A stretch of 64,000 nt of DNA from Streptomyces sp. GS7 (GCF_009834125.1 NZ_CP047146.1:7054501-7118500); one strand, 5' to 3'; numbered from the stretch's first letter, positions 36,888-45,999 are shown. Notes: generated by a model not told the origin, from the letters alone. Program-made: numbers and translations.

Positions 36888-39083
36888 TCAGGGCCGCATC
36901 GCGGCGGCGGGGCGGGGCCGGCCCGCCCGCAACACGTCGAACACGCCGGGCACTTGGCGCATCGCCCGCATCAGGGAGGGCAGCCCGGCGGCGTTGGGCA
37001 GGTGGAGCGTGTACGTGTGCCGCACCAGTTGTTCGTGCGGGGGCTCGACCGCGGCCGACACCACGGCGGCGCCCTGGGCGGCGATCGCCTCGGTGAGGTC
37101 GGCCAGCAGGTGCGGCCTGCTGAACGCCTCCGCCAGGAGGGTCACCCGGCAGCCGTGGCCGCCCTTCCCGGCGCCCCGCCAGCGCACCCCGACCGGCTGC
37201 CGGCCCATCGCCGCCATCCGCGCCACGGCGGGACACAGCGCGCGGTGGACCGTGACCGTGCCGCCGCGGACCGCGAACCCGGTGACGGTGTCCGGCGGCA
37301 CCGGGGTGCAGCAGCCGGCCAGCCGGACCGCGGCCCCGGGCAGGTCCGCCACCGCGAGCCCGGAGGCGGCGGCCTGCCGGTCCGGTCCGGTGGGGCGGTA
37401 CCCCGGGGCCCTGCGCCGTTCGCCGCCCTGACCGGCGGGGGCGGCGGGCGGCTCGCCACCGCCCGGGGGACGGGCCAGCCAACGGGCGATGGCGAGCCGG
37501 GCGGCGGGCGTCCGGGCGTGGTCGAGCCACTCGGGCGAGGGGCCGGCGGCGGAGTCCGGGGCCATCAGCAGGTGCAGGCTGTCGCCGTCGTGCAGGACGG
37601 TGCCGAGGGTGGCGAGCCGCCCGTTGACCCGGGCGCCGATGCAGCAGTGCGCCGCCTCGCCGTGGCGGGCGTACGCCGCGTCCACGCAGCTCGCGCCGGC
37701 CGGCAGGCCGATCGCGCCGCCGGCGGGGCCCGCGGAGCCGTCCGGCGCCCCGTCCGCGGGCGCGCCGGTGCAGAAGACGGTGATCTCCCGGTCCTGGGCG
37801 AGGTCGTCGCGCAGCGAGGTCCAGAAGGTGTCCGGGTCAGGGGTGGTGCGCTGCCACTCCAGCAGCCGGTCGAGCCATCCGGGGCGGGTGGGGTCGGCCC
37901 GCTCGCCCTCGGGGGCGTCCGCGCCGTCCGTGGGCGCGTACGGATTGCCCAGCGCGATCACCCCGGCCTCCGCCACCCGGTGCATCTGGTGCGTGCGGAT
38001 CAGGGTCTCGGCGATCTCGCCGGCCTCGCCGCTCACGGCGGTGTGCAGCGACTGGTAGAGGTTGAACTTGGGGGCGGCGATGAAGTCCTTGAACTCGGAG
38101 ACGACCGGCGTGAAGCAGGTGTGCAGCTCACCGAGGACGGCGTAGCAGTCGGCGTCCTCCGCCACCAGCACCAGCAGCCGTCCCAGATCCGCGCCGGTCA
38201 GCTGCCCGCGCGCCAGCAGGACGCGGTGCACGGAGACGAAGTGCCGTGGCCGGACCAGGACTTCGGCCTCGATCCCGGCGTCGGCCAGGATCGTACGGGT
38301 CCGCCCGGCGATCGCGGCGAGCGGATCGGGCCGCCCGGCGTACGACCGGACCAGCTGCCGGGTCGTGACGTACTCCTCCGGGTGCAGGATCGCGAAGACC
38401 AGGTCCTCCAGCTCGGTCTTCAGCGCCTGGACGCCGAGGCGTTCGGCGAGCGGGATCAGGACGTCACGGGTCACCTTGGCGATCCGGGCCTGTTTCTCGG
38501 GCCGCATCACGCCGAGCGTGCGCATGTTGTGCAGCCGGTCGGCGAGCTTGATGGACATCACCCGCACGTCGTTGCCGGTCGCCACCAGCATCTTGCGGAA
38601 GGTCTCCGGCTCGGCCGCGGCGCCGTAGTCGACCTTCTCCAGCTTGGTGACGCCGTCGACCAGATAGCAGACCTCCGCGCCGAACTCCGCCCGTACCTGA
38701 TCGAGCGTCACTTCCGTGTCCTCGACGGTGTCGTGGAGCAGGGAGGCGGTCAACGCGGTGGTCTCCGCGCCCAGTTCGGCGAGGATCAGGGTCACCGCGA
38801 GGGGGTGGGTGATGTACGGCTCGCCGCTCTTGCGCAGCTGCCCGCGGTGCGAGGACTCGGCGAGCTGGTACGCCTTGCTGAGGATGTCCAGGTCGGCGTC
38901 GGGGTGGTGGCGGCGGTGGACCTTGGCGACGTGCTCCAGGGCGTCCGGGAGGCCGTCGCGGGTGGTCGGGCCGAGCAGCGCGGCGCGCCCGATACGGCGC
39001 AGCCCCCGCAGCGCCGGCCGGGGGCGTCCGCGCTTGCGGCCCGCTGCTTCAGGGTTACCAGGGTTCGTGGCCTCTGCGCTCAT
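36888..39083 (-). CDS. rshA: RelA/SpoT homologue RshA
   Basis: A 731-residue long RSH protein, matching the second RelA/SpoT homologue of streptomycetes. The HD hydrolase domain is intact (ITHPLAVTLI, LLHDTVEDTE with H117-D118, and ADRLHNMRT). The synthetase-like domain (about 238-370) keeps FKDFIAAPKFNLYQSLHT, but the Y-D-x-x-[AG]-[IV]-R metal-binding segment is replaced by GADLGRLLVLV, and EIQIRT by ETLIRT. A TGS-like region (about 430-500) and a C-terminal ACT domain (about 650-725) follow. ATG 39083 has GGAGG 5 nt upstream. Hydrolysis of (p)ppGpp is likely; synthesis is doubtful from the residues seen. Confidence 0.92.
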   Translation of the reverse strand: MSAEATNPGNPEAAGRKRGRPRPALRGLRRIGRAALLGPTTRDGLPDALEHVAKVHRRHHPDADLDILSKAYQLAESSHRGQLRKSGEPYITHPLAVTLILAELGAETTALTASLLHDTVEDTEVTLDQVRAEFGAEVCYLVDGVTKLEKVDYGAAAEPETFRKMLVATGNDVRVMSIKLADRLHNMRTLGVMRPEKQARIAKVTRDVLIPLAERLGVQALKTELEDLVFAILHPEEYVTTRQLVRSYAGRPDPLAAIAGRTRTILADAGIEAEVLVRPRHFVSVHRVLLARGQLTGADLGRLLVLVAEDADCYAVLGELHTCFTPVVSEFKDFIAAPKFNLYQSLHTAVSGEAGEIAETLIRTHQMHRVAEAGVIALGNPYAPTDGADAPEGERADPTRPGWLDRLLEWQRTTPDPDTFWTSLRDDLAQDREITVFCTGAPADGAPDGSAGPAGGAIGLPAGASCVDAAYARHGEAAHCCIGARVNGRLATLGTVLHDGDSLHLLMAPDSAAGPSPEWLDHARTPAARLAIARWLARPPGGGEPPAAPAGQGGERRRAPGYRPTGPDRQAAASGLAVADLPGAAVRLAGCCTPVPPDTVTGFAVRGGTVTVHRALCPAVARMAAMGRQPVGVRWRGAGKGGHGCRVTLLAEAFSRPHLLADLTEAIAAQGAAVVSAAVEPPHEQLVRHTYTLHLPNAAGLPSLMRAMRQVPGVFDVLRAGRPRPAAAMRP

Positions 39084-39430
39084 GGGCACCTCCGGCAGCG
39101 TCGACCGGCGGTGGGACGCCGTCAGTTCTGGCGCCTGGGCCGGTGCTTGATGCTACCGAGCCCATCACGCAGCGCTGTCCGGCTCTCGCTCAGCGTGAAC
39201 CGGATCACCCATTCGAGCGAATTTCCCGGCCAGAACCGTTTCTGCCCTGAAAAGGCGAGTCACGAAGCGGGACACGGGACATGCGGGCCAGATGGCGGAG
39301 GGCCCCGGCGGCCGGGCGTGGCGCGTCCGCCGCGACGTGCTGCCGGCCGCCGACCGGCACTCCGTACGGAGCGGGACCCCGTACGGGGCAACTGCCGCCC
39401 GTCGGACGGAAAGCGGGCCGCTTCCCGCCC
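39084..39430. other. Intergenic region between rshA and dapF
   Basis: 347 bp without a convincing gene. Both neighbours are read leftwards, so the rshA promoter should lie at its left end and the dapF terminator at its right. A small inverted element (CCGTACGG and CCCCGTACGGGG around 39362-39390) is the only structure noticed. Confidence 0.35.
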
Positions 39431-40309
39431 TCAGGCGCCGAGCGCGCCCGTCAGCCACTCCGGCTCGAAGCTGCCCTCGGCGACGATCACGGCCGGGCCG
39501 GTCATCTCGACCGTGCCGTCCGGCAGCTCGGTGATCGTCAGGCTGCCGCCGAGCACATCGACGGTGTACGTGACGGGCGTGCCGGTCTCGGCCGGGTCCA
39601 CGCCGTCGCGGCGGGCGGTGGCCACCGCCACCGCGCAGGCGCCGGTGCCGCACGAGCGGGTCTCGCCGGAGCCTCGCTCGTGCACCCGCATCGCCACATG
39701 GCGCGGGCCGCGGTCGACGACGAACTCGATGTTCACACCGTCCGGATACACCGCTGCCGGGCTGAACGGCGGCGTGGTGTACAGGTCGCCGGCGTGCGCC
39801 AGGTCCTCGACGAACGCGACGGCGTGCGGATTGCCCATGCCGACGTTGCGGGCCGGCCAGCTGCGCCCGCCGAGCGTGACCACCACACCGTCCTCGGGCA
39901 GCTCGGCCCGGCCCATGGCGACGGTGACGTCGCCGGACTTGGCCAGATGGACCCGGCGCACCCCGGCGCGGGTCGCGATCGCGAGGTCGCCGGCCTCGAC
40001 CAGCCCCGCGTGCAGCAGGTACCGGGCGAAGACCCGGACGCCGTTGCCGCACATCTCCGCGATCGAACCGTCGCCGTTGCGGTAGTCCATGAACCACTCG
40101 GCCTCGCCGGCCTGCGCCCGCGCCTCCGGGTGGACGGCGGATCGCACGACGCGCAGCAGCCCGTCGCCGCCGACACCGGCCCGCCGGTCGCAGATCCGGG
40201 CGACGGCCGCCGCGGACAGATCGAGCCGACCGTCCGGATCCGGGACGATCACGAAGTCGTTCTCGGTGCCGTGGCCCTTGAGGAAGGCGATGCGCTGCGT
40301 GCTGGTCAC
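39431..40309 (-). CDS. dapF: Diaminopimelate epimerase
   Basis: A 292-residue DapF, which converts LL- to meso-diaminopimelate for lysine and peptidoglycan. The two catalytic cysteines are visible in EMCGNGVRVF (about residue 85) and RSCGTGACAVA (about 224), each starting one half of the pseudo-symmetric fold. KGHGTENDF near residue 11 and GNPHAVAFV are further family motifs. The GTG start at 40309 has only a weak AAGG upstream. Streptomycete peptidoglycan uses the LL-isomer, so the enzyme is here mainly for lysine, which is established knowledge. Confidence 0.96.
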   Translation of the reverse strand: MTSTQRIAFLKGHGTENDFVIVPDPDGRLDLSAAAVARICDRRAGVGGDGLLRVVRSAVHPEARAQAGEAEWFMDYRNGDGSIAEMCGNGVRVFARYLLHAGLVEAGDLAIATRAGVRRVHLAKSGDVTVAMGRAELPEDGVVVTLGGRSWPARNVGMGNPHAVAFVEDLAHAGDLYTTPPFSPAAVYPDGVNIEFVVDRGPRHVAMRVHERGSGETRSCGTGACAVAVATARRDGVDPAETGTPVTYTVDVLGGSLTITELPDGTVEMTGPAVIVAEGSFEPEWLTGALGA

Positions 40310-40464
40310 CCTTGAATCCTACGGGTCGCAAACCGGCCCGGCGCCACGGGGCCGAGGCCGCCCGCCGGACAGGCCAGGGCGGAGCCGTGGCGGCCTGTGG
40401 GGAAGCTTCCCGCCTGCTTGTCCCCTACTTGCGCGTTCCGCGCGTCGCGCTTCGCGCTCTGGAC

Positions 40465-40493
40465 CCGCCCACCCCCCGAAGGGGGGTGGGCGG
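40465..40493 (-). terminator. Strong hairpin downstream of the membrane-protein gene
   Basis: CCGCCCACCCCCC (40465-40477) pairs with GGGGGGTGGGCGG (40481-40493) around a 3-nt loop. It lies between the leftward membrane-protein gene and dapF, so it may stop read-through into dapF. Confidence 0.55.
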
Positions 40494-40563
40494 CGGGGAA
40501 AAGCACAGGCCAGAGCTGCGGGTGGGCGGCGGGAAGGACGACAAAGGAGGACAGCGGACTGGC

Positions 40564-40665
40564 GGAAAGACAGGCAGAGCAGCGGGAAGACAGCCGCACC
40601 GCTCGGAAGACAGCCGGACGCCCGGGACGGGAGGGAAGACGGACAAGCCGGTCCGGAGACAGCCG
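40564..40665. repeat. Short tandem-like repeats, GGAAGACAGCCG type
   Basis: GGAAGACAGCCG occurs exactly at 40585-40596 and 40605-40616. A diverged copy, GGAAAGACAGGC, lies at 40564-40575 and another (GGAGACAGCCG) ends at 40665. The first three starts are about 20 bp apart. No gene covers the stretch. Confidence 0.5.
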
Positions 40666-40676
40666 GAGGGCGGAGT

Positions 40677-41204
40677 TCAGCGCAGCCGGGCCACGCGCCA
40701 GATGGCCAGGGCGGCGAGGACGGCGACCACCGCGGCGTAGAGGAGGACCACGCGCCAGCTGGCGCGGCGGCCGGAGCCGCGGGCCGGGAGGCCGGGCCAG
40801 GTGTAGCCGACGCGGCGGGCGGCCATCATGCCCCAGCCGGCGGCGCAGCAGCAGAGCAGCAGGCCGAGCATAGCGATCACCGCGCCGCCGTCGCCGCCGA
40901 ACTCGAAGGCGAGCGGGAAGGCGAACATCAGCGACCCGACGGCGGCGAGGCCGACGATCGGGGCGAGCTGCCACAGCCGCAGCCGACGGGGCGGGCGCAG
41001 GTCGCGGAAGGACTCGCCGCCCTCGGGAGGTGCGTCGTGGTCGGCGTCGGGGCCGTCCGAGGCGTCCAGGGTGGCCGTGGGGCCGTCATGGGGCCCGGGG
41101 ATGATGTCGTGCGTCTCCGGGCCGTCGTGGCGCGGCGGTGCCGCCTCGGTGCCGTTACGGTCCGGCTGCTGGGCTCTGTTGCGAGGGCCGGCCTCCATTG
41201 CCAC
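40677..41204 (-). CDS. Small membrane protein of unknown function
   Basis: A 175-residue protein with an acidic, His/Pro/Asp-rich N-terminal half (about 1-70) and three hydrophobic segments: LAPIVGLAAVGSLMFAFPL, VIAMLGLLLCCCAAGWGMM with a CCC triplet, and VVLLYAAVVAVLAALAIW near the end. The topology suggests a cytoplasmic N-terminus. GTG 41204 has GGGAGG 4 nt upstream; ATG 41198 is a near alternative. It lies between miaA and dapF on the same strand, as I recall for other streptomycetes. No enzymatic motif is seen. Confidence 0.78.
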   Translation of the reverse strand: MAMEAGPRNRAQQPDRNGTEAAPPRHDGPETHDIIPGPHDGPTATLDASDGPDADHDAPPEGGESFRDLRPPRRLRLWQLAPIVGLAAVGSLMFAFPLAFEFGGDGGAVIAMLGLLLCCCAAGWGMMAARRVGYTWPGLPARGSGRRASWRVVLLYAAVVAVLAALAIWRVARLR

Positions 41205-41306
41205 GCGCCCTCCCCACTACAGATTGCACGCCTCGATCGAAGGTTGATGATGACACGCCCTCAGGGGGCCGGATAACGGCCGGAGCGTCCCGATGCCATG
41301 ACGTGA

Positions 41307-42245
41307 TCAGGCTGTGACCGGTCGTTCGAGCAACTCCAGCGCGAGCCCGGGGAGGTCGGCCCGGCGGTCGGCGGCCCCGCTGAGCCAGTGGACCCGGGGG
41401 TCCCGGCGGAACCACGAGTCCTGACGGCGCGCGAATCGCTTGGTGGCGCGCACCGTCTCGTCCCGCGCCTCCTGCTCGGTACACTCCCCCGCCAGCTGGG
41501 CGAGCACCTGCTGGTAGCCGAGCGCCCGGGAGGCCGTCAGGCCCTCGCGCAGCCCCGCGGCCTCCAGGCGGCGCACCTCGTCGACCAGGCCCGCCTCCCA
41601 CATGCGGTCCACCCGGCGCGCGATCCGCTCGTCGAGTTCGGGCCGCTCGACGTCGACGCCGATCTGCACGGTGTCGTAGACGGATTCGTGACCGGGGAGG
41701 TTGGCGGTGAAGGGGCGGCCGGTGATCTCGATGACCTCCAGGGCGCGCACGATGCGGCGGCCGTTGCCGGGCAGGATCGCGTGGGCGGCCTCGGGATCGG
41801 CGGCGGCCAGCCGGGTGTGCAGGGCGCCGCTGCCCAGTTCGGCCAGTTCGGCCTCCAGGCGGGCGCGGACGGCGGGGTCGGTGCCGGGGAATTCCAGGGC
41901 GTCGAGGGCGCCGCGTACGTACAGGCCGGAGCCGCCCACGAGGACCGGGGTGCGGCCCTCGGCGAGCAGCCGGTCGATCTCGGCGCGGGCCAGCCGCTGG
42001 TACTCGGCGACGTTGGCCGCGCGGGTGACGTCCCAGATGTCGAGGAGGTGGTGCGGGACGCCCTGCCGCTCCTCCGGTGTGAGCTTGGCGGTGCCGATGT
42101 CCATGCCACGGTAGAGCTGCATCGAGTCGGCGTTGATCACCTCGCCGCCCAGGTGCCGGGCGAGCGCGACGCCCAGATCGGACTTTCCGGCCGCGGTGGG
42201 GCCGACGACGGCGATGACCCGAGGAGTGGGGACGACGGTGTTCAC
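41307..42245 (-). CDS. miaA: tRNA dimethylallyltransferase
   Basis: A 312-residue MiaA, which transfers a dimethylallyl group to A37 of tRNAs reading UNN codons. The P-loop GPTAAGKSD is at residues about 15-23, followed by INADSMQLYRGMDIGTAK, the DIWDV region, GGSGLYVRGALD and RALEVIEITG. The C-terminal part ends with FARRQDSWFRRDPRVHWL, a typical tRNA-binding segment. GTG 42245 is used. Its product is the substrate for MiaB, encoded about 1.4 kb to the right, and the two activities make ms2i6A37. Confidence 0.96.
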   Translation of the reverse strand: MNTVVPTPRVIAVVGPTAAGKSDLGVALARHLGGEVINADSMQLYRGMDIGTAKLTPEERQGVPHHLLDIWDVTRAANVAEYQRLARAEIDRLLAEGRTPVLVGGSGLYVRGALDALEFPGTDPAVRARLEAELAELGSGALHTRLAAADPEAAHAILPGNGRRIVRALEVIEITGRPFTANLPGHESVYDTVQIGVDVERPELDERIARRVDRMWEAGLVDEVRRLEAAGLREGLTASRALGYQQVLAQLAGECTEQEARDETVRATKRFARRQDSWFRRDPRVHWLSGAADRRADLPGLALELLERPVTA

Positions 42246-42427
42246 CCCGTCAGTCTCGCAAACCTCACGCCCCCATCTCGAACGAGCGACGTGACGGGGC
42301 ACGGACGGCGTCGTTGCCTGTTGCGAGATCCCGAACGCCGGTGCGCTGCCGGCGCCCGTCGGGCGGTGCAAGAGGACGCTCCGGGCGACGAAGGGATTTC
42401 GCCCACATGAGGAGCGTAGGAGCAGTT

Positions 42428-42793
42428 ATGGGCGTGTTTTCGCGGTTCCGTCGGCGTAAGGCCGAGGCGGCGATGGAGGAGAGTGCCGCAGCGGCGGTGA
42501 CGGCGGAGTCGGAGCCGCAGTCGGCGTCGGAGGCGCAGCCGGGGACCGAGGCGCAGCCGGAGGACGGTGCGCAGCCGGAGGACGGTGCGCAGGCGGACGC
42601 GGGGCAGGCCGAGGCCGGTACGGACGCCACGGCAGCGGAACCGGAGGACGCCGAGCAGACCGCGGCCGAGGCGCCGCAGGCGGCTCCGGAGGAGTCCGGC
42701 GACGCGGACGGCGACGCTGCGGCTGAGGGCGCCGGGATTCCGCGGCAGCAGTCCGCGGGAGCGGCGGCGGACAGCGAGGGCGCGCGCAAGTAG
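42428..42793 (+). CDS. Small acidic, disordered protein
   Basis: A 121-residue protein. A short basic start (MGVFSRFRRRK) is followed by more than 100 residues of Ala, Glu, Asp, Gln and Gly with internal near-repeats (AQPEDG twice). It is predicted to be disordered, and the basic start could touch membrane or nucleic acid. The ATG at 42428 has GGAG 6 nt upstream. No family function can be assigned. Confidence 0.65.
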   Translation: MGVFSRFRRRKAEAAMEESAAAAVTAESEPQSASEAQPGTEAQPEDGAQPEDGAQADAGQAEAGTDATAAEPEDAEQTAAEAPQAAPEESGDADGDAAAEGAGIPRQQSAGAAADSEGARK

Positions 42794-42817
42794 GCGCACG
42801 ACTGCCGGATGCCGGTC

Positions 42818-42858
42818 GCAACGGCCGCGGGGCGAGCAAGCCGCCTCGCGGCCGTTGC
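42818..42858. terminator. Hairpin between convergent genes
   Basis: GCAACGGCCGCG (42818-42829) pairs with CGCGGCCGTTGC (42847-42858), and the stem can extend inward with one mismatch. It sits between the stops of the acidic protein gene and the extradiol-dioxygenase-like gene. Confidence 0.6.
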
Positions 42859-42914
42859 GCTGCGCCGGTGCCCCGGCGGGGTGCGAACGCGTACGGGGGC
42901 TGCCGTGCCGCCGG

Positions 42915-43625
42915 TTACGTCCAGGCCGCCGCGACGTAGCCGACGCCGTACGGGGCCTCCTCGCGCAGCAGCCGGCCGCCCAGGCCGGCGCCCTCGGCCG
43001 CGCCCGCCAGGACCTGCCAGCAGGACCGCCCGGAGACCAGGAGGTCCGCGGCGAGGTCTTCGTCGAGGGCGCTCAGTGCGGCGAGATCGGCGGTTCCGAG
43101 GGCGCGGGCCGTCGCGGCATCGAAGTCCGCGGCCCGCTCGTCGAAGTAGCCGGGCGCCTTGAGCGACCGGCGGGCGCTGCCGTCGCCCATCACCAGCAGT
43201 GCCAACCGAGGCGCGGACGCGGCGAGTTCGCGCCCCAGCGCCCGGCAGCGGTCGCCGGCGAGCGACTCCGTCACGCCCAGCCCGTCGACGGGCGCGTCGG
43301 CCCAGTCCGTTCGGGACAGCAGCCAGGCGCCGATGGACAGCGACGGCGGCAGGTCCCGTTCGGGCGCCGGTCCGGCGGCGCCGAGCCGTACGTGCAGGTC
43401 CACCCCGAAGCCGCGGAAGGAGCCGGTGGCGCCTTGCGGGTGCGTGCCCCGGCCCGCCTCGTCGGTGGGGCCGAGGACGACCAGGCGGTCCGGGCGGGCC
43501 GCGGCGAGCACGCCGACCGCGTCCAGGCACGCGGCCCGCAACGCCGCCAGCTCAGGGGCGGCGCCGGCGGCGACCTCCGGGACGAGCAGCGGCGGGCAGG
43601 GGCACAGGGCGGCGGCAACGAGCAT
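42915..43625 (-). CDS. Class III extradiol dioxygenase (LigB)-like protein
   Basis: A 236-residue protein of the class III extradiol dioxygenase subunit B-like type found in actinobacteria. It has LVVLGPTDEAGRGTHPQG near 48-66 and LLVMGDGSARRSLKAPGYFDERA near 145-168. The N-terminal CPCPPLLVPEV has Cys where I would expect the His ligand of CPHPPLLVPE. Metal binding may therefore be changed or the protein may be non-catalytic. It is located between miaA and miaB, where similar proteins occur in related genomes. The substrate is unknown. Confidence 0.72.
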   Translation of the reverse strand: MLVAAALCPCPPLLVPEVAAGAAPELAALRAACLDAVGVLAAARPDRLVVLGPTDEAGRGTHPQGATGSFRGFGVDLHVRLGAAGPAPERDLPPSLSIGAWLLSRTDWADAPVDGLGVTESLAGDRCRALGRELAASAPRLALLVMGDGSARRSLKAPGYFDERAADFDAATARALGTADLAALSALDEDLAADLLVSGRSCWQVLAGAAEGAGLGGRLLREEAPYGVGYVAAAWT

Positions 43626-43667
43626 GCCACGCAGCGTAACGCCCGGGGCCCCAGCCGTCCGCGCGGG

Positions 43668-45278
43668 TCAGTCGCAGCCGCAGCCGGCCGCGGGCGCAGG
43701 GCTCGGAGCCGGGGCCCCGATGGTGGGCAGGCCGAGGAGGACGCCCTTGGGCTTCTCCGCGGGGGCGGCGTTCCGCTTCTCCCAGGCGTCGCCGGCGCGG
43801 GTGCGCCGGATGCTCAGGGCAGGGCCCTCGGCCAGGAGGTGGTGCGGCGCGGCATAGGTCACCTCGACGGTGACCATGTCACCGGGTCGCGGAGCGGGGC
43901 CGGTGACGTCGGACGCAGTACCGGGTCGCGGAGCGGGCCCGGTGACGTCGGACGCCTCGGTGCCCGGGGCGCGGTGGTCGTCGGCGTCCCGCAGGGTCGG
44001 GTTGAAGTGGACGAGGCGGTTGTCGGGCGCGCGGCCGGAGAGGCGGTGGGTGGCGCCGTCCTTGCGGCCCTCGCCCTCGGCGACCATGACCTCCAGGGTG
44101 CGGCCGACCTGTTTCTTGTTCTCCTCCCAGGAGATCTCCTCCTGGAGGGCGACCAGGCGCTCGTAGCGCTCCTGGACGACGGCCTTGGGGATCTGGCCCT
44201 CCATGTCGGCCGCGGGGGTGCCGGGGCGCTTGGAGTACTGGAAGGTGAACGCCTGCGCGAAGCGGGACTCGCGCACGGTGTGCAGGGTCTGCTCGAAGTC
44301 CTCCTCGGTCTCCCCGGGGAAGCCGACGATGATGTCGGTGGAGATGGCCGCGTCCGGCATCGCGGCGCGGACCTTCTCGATGATGCCGAGGAACCGCTCC
44401 TGCCGGTACGAGCGGCGCATCGCCTTGAGGACCCGGTCGGAGCCGGACTGCAGCGGCATGTGGAGCTGCGGCATCACGTTGGGCGTCTCGGCCATGGCGG
44501 CGATCACGTCGTCGGTGAAGTCGCGCGGGTGCGGGGAGGTGAAGCGGACCCGCTCCAGGCCCTCGATCTTCCCGCAGGCGCGCAGCAGCTTGCTGAAGGC
44601 TTCGCGGTCGCCGATGTCCGAGCCGTAGGCGTTGACGTTCTGGCCGAGCAGGGTGATCTCGCTGACGCCCTCGGCGACCAGCGCCTCCACCTCGGCGAGG
44701 ATGTCGCCGGGCCGGCGGTCCTTCTCCTTGCCGCGCAGCGCCGGGACGATGCAGAACGTACAGGTGTTGTTGCAGCCCACGGAGATGGAGACCCAGGCGG
44801 CGTACGCGCTCTCGCGCCGGGTCGGCAGGGTCGAGGGGAACACCTCCAGGGACTCGGCGATCTCCACCTGCGCCTCCTCCTGGACGCGGGCGCGCTCCAG
44901 CAGGACGGGCAGCTTGCCGATGTTGTGCGTCCCGAAGACCACGTCGACCCAGGGGGCCTTCCTGACGATGGTGTCGCGGTCCTTCTGGGCCAGGCAGCCG
45001 CCGACGGCGATCTGCATCCCGGGGCGCGCGGCCTTCTTCGGGGCGAGCTGGCCGAGGTTGCCGTAGAGCCGGTTGTCGGCGTTCTCCCGCACCGCGCAGG
45101 TGTTGAAGACCACCACGTCGGCACCGTCGCCGTCCTTGGGCGCGGGGACGTATCCGGCCTCTTCCAGCAGGCCGGACAGCCGCTCGGAGTCGTGGACGTT
45201 CATCTGGCACCCGTAGGTGCGGATCTCGTAGCTTCTGTTGACGCCCACTGCCTGGCTCCGGTCGCTGCTGCTGGTCAT
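43668..45278 (-). CDS. miaB: tRNA-2-methylthio-N6-dimethylallyladenosine synthase
   Basis: A 536-residue radical-SAM methylthiotransferase. The N-terminal UPF0004 domain has its three cluster cysteines (TYGCQMN C24, NTCAVRE C61, VGGCLAQ about 95). The radical-SAM motif CNNTCTFC lies near 169-176. A TRAM domain ends near residue 495, followed by a Pro/Ala-rich tail finishing in CGCD. It adds the methylthio group to i6A37 made by MiaA. Unusually, the TRAM region contains a 13-residue tandem duplication ([12 protein letters not shown] repeated, residues about 442-466), caused by a 39-bp duplication in the DNA. Confidence 0.96.
   Translation of the reverse strand: MTSSSDRSQAVGVNRSYEIRTYGCQMNVHDSERLSGLLEEAGYVPAPKDGDGADVVVFNTCAVRENADNRLYGNLGQLAPKKAARPGMQIAVGGCLAQKDRDTIVRKAPWVDVVFGTHNIGKLPVLLERARVQEEAQVEIAESLEVFPSTLPTRRESAYAAWVSISVGCNNTCTFCIVPALRGKEKDRRPGDILAEVEALVAEGVSEITLLGQNVNAYGSDIGDREAFSKLLRACGKIEGLERVRFTSPHPRDFTDDVIAAMAETPNVMPQLHMPLQSGSDRVLKAMRRSYRQERFLGIIEKVRAAMPDAAISTDIIVGFPGETEEDFEQTLHTVRESRFAQAFTFQYSKRPGTPAADMEGQIPKAVVQERYERLVALQEEISWEENKKQVGRTLEVMVAEGEGRKDGATHRLSGRAPDNRLVHFNPTLRDADDHRAPGTEASDVTGPAPRPGTASDVTGPAPRPGDMVTVEVTYAAPHHLLAEGPALSIRRTRAGDAWEKRNAAPAEKPKGVLLGLPTIGAPAPSPAPAAGCGCD
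43882..43955. repeat. 39-bp in-frame tandem duplication inside miaB
   Basis: Unit 1 is 43882-43920, and unit 2 begins at 43921 and matches for 35 nt with one difference (a G/C swap). In the minus-strand protein this gives two copies of [12 protein letters not shown] in the TRAM domain. Confidence 0.85.
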
Positions 45279-45381
45279 TCCTCAAGGGTAGGTGCTGCCG
45301 GGGACATCTCCGGACGCCGGATCCCGGGCCGCCGCGGAGCTGCCGGCGGGGCGCCGCCGGGCCGCGGCGGGCCGGGGGCGG

Positions 45382-45999
45382 TCAGGCGGTGCTGAAGCGC
45401 TCGCCGGGTGCGCCGCGGAGGCGGCCCGGGGGGAGTGTGCGGCCGTACGCGACCAGGAGGAGGTCCTGGGCGGTGCCGTGGAGGGGGGTGCCGGTGCCGA
45501 AGGACCAGTCGAGGTCGTCGGCGTGCAGGGCGATGCCGTCGGTGTCGGCGCGGAAGAACTTCAGGGACTTGGGGGTGACGCCGGCCAGCAGGACGCGGAG
45601 GCGGTCCTCGGGGACGCGGCGGTCCAGGCCGAGCGGGACGGTGATGTCGAGGCCGTGCACGACGTCGTGCCCCAGCGCCGCCTCGAAGCCGCCGACCGGC
45701 GGGGTCCAGGGGTGGTCGGCGTTGTCCCGCAGGGCGGCGGCGAGTTGCGGTGCGGAGAGGGCGGCGGCGTCCTTGCGGGCGCAGCGGTCGGTCATCCGGT
45801 GCAGGCTGCCGCGGGCCTTGAGGAGTTCGGCGGCCAGTGCGGGGAGCCGGTAGCGGAAGCCGAGCGACATATGGGCCGCGACGTCGCGGACGCGCCAGCC
45901 GGCGCACAGGCTGGGGGCGTCCCACTGCTCGGCCGTCAGGCCGTCCAGCAGGTCGGCCAGCTCGCGCCGTTCGGCGGCGATGGCGGCTCGGATGTCCAT
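45382..45999 (-). CDS. Maleylpyruvate isomerase family, mycothiol-dependent-type enzyme
   Basis: A 205-residue member of the DinB-like MDMPI_N superfamily. It starts with a helical bundle, DLLDGLTAEQWDAPSLCAGWRVRDVAAHM, where the Asp/His-type metal site is expected. GHDVVHGLDITVPLG holds further His/Asp ligands. Known relatives use mycothiol to isomerise or detoxify small molecules. ATG 45999 is preceded by GGGGGAG. It is divergent from a LysR gene that probably regulates it. Confidence 0.85.
   Translation of the reverse strand: MDIRAAIAAERRELADLLDGLTAEQWDAPSLCAGWRVRDVAAHMSLGFRYRLPALAAELLKARGSLHRMTDRCARKDAAALSAPQLAAALRDNADHPWTPPVGGFEAALGHDVVHGLDITVPLGLDRRVPEDRLRVLLAGVTPKSLKFFRADTDGIALHADDLDWSFGTGTPLHGTAQDLLLVAYGRTLPPGRLRGAPGERFSTA

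Noticed and set aside
36954..40085. 1043-codon plus-strand open frame across rshA and dapF
   Set aside because: Shadow frame with low-complexity product; minus-strand genes are supported by catalytic motifs.
3..41309. Shared 13-mer CATGACGTGATCA near 3 and 41297
   Set aside because: Only two copies, different contexts and no flanking similarity, so it is probably chance.
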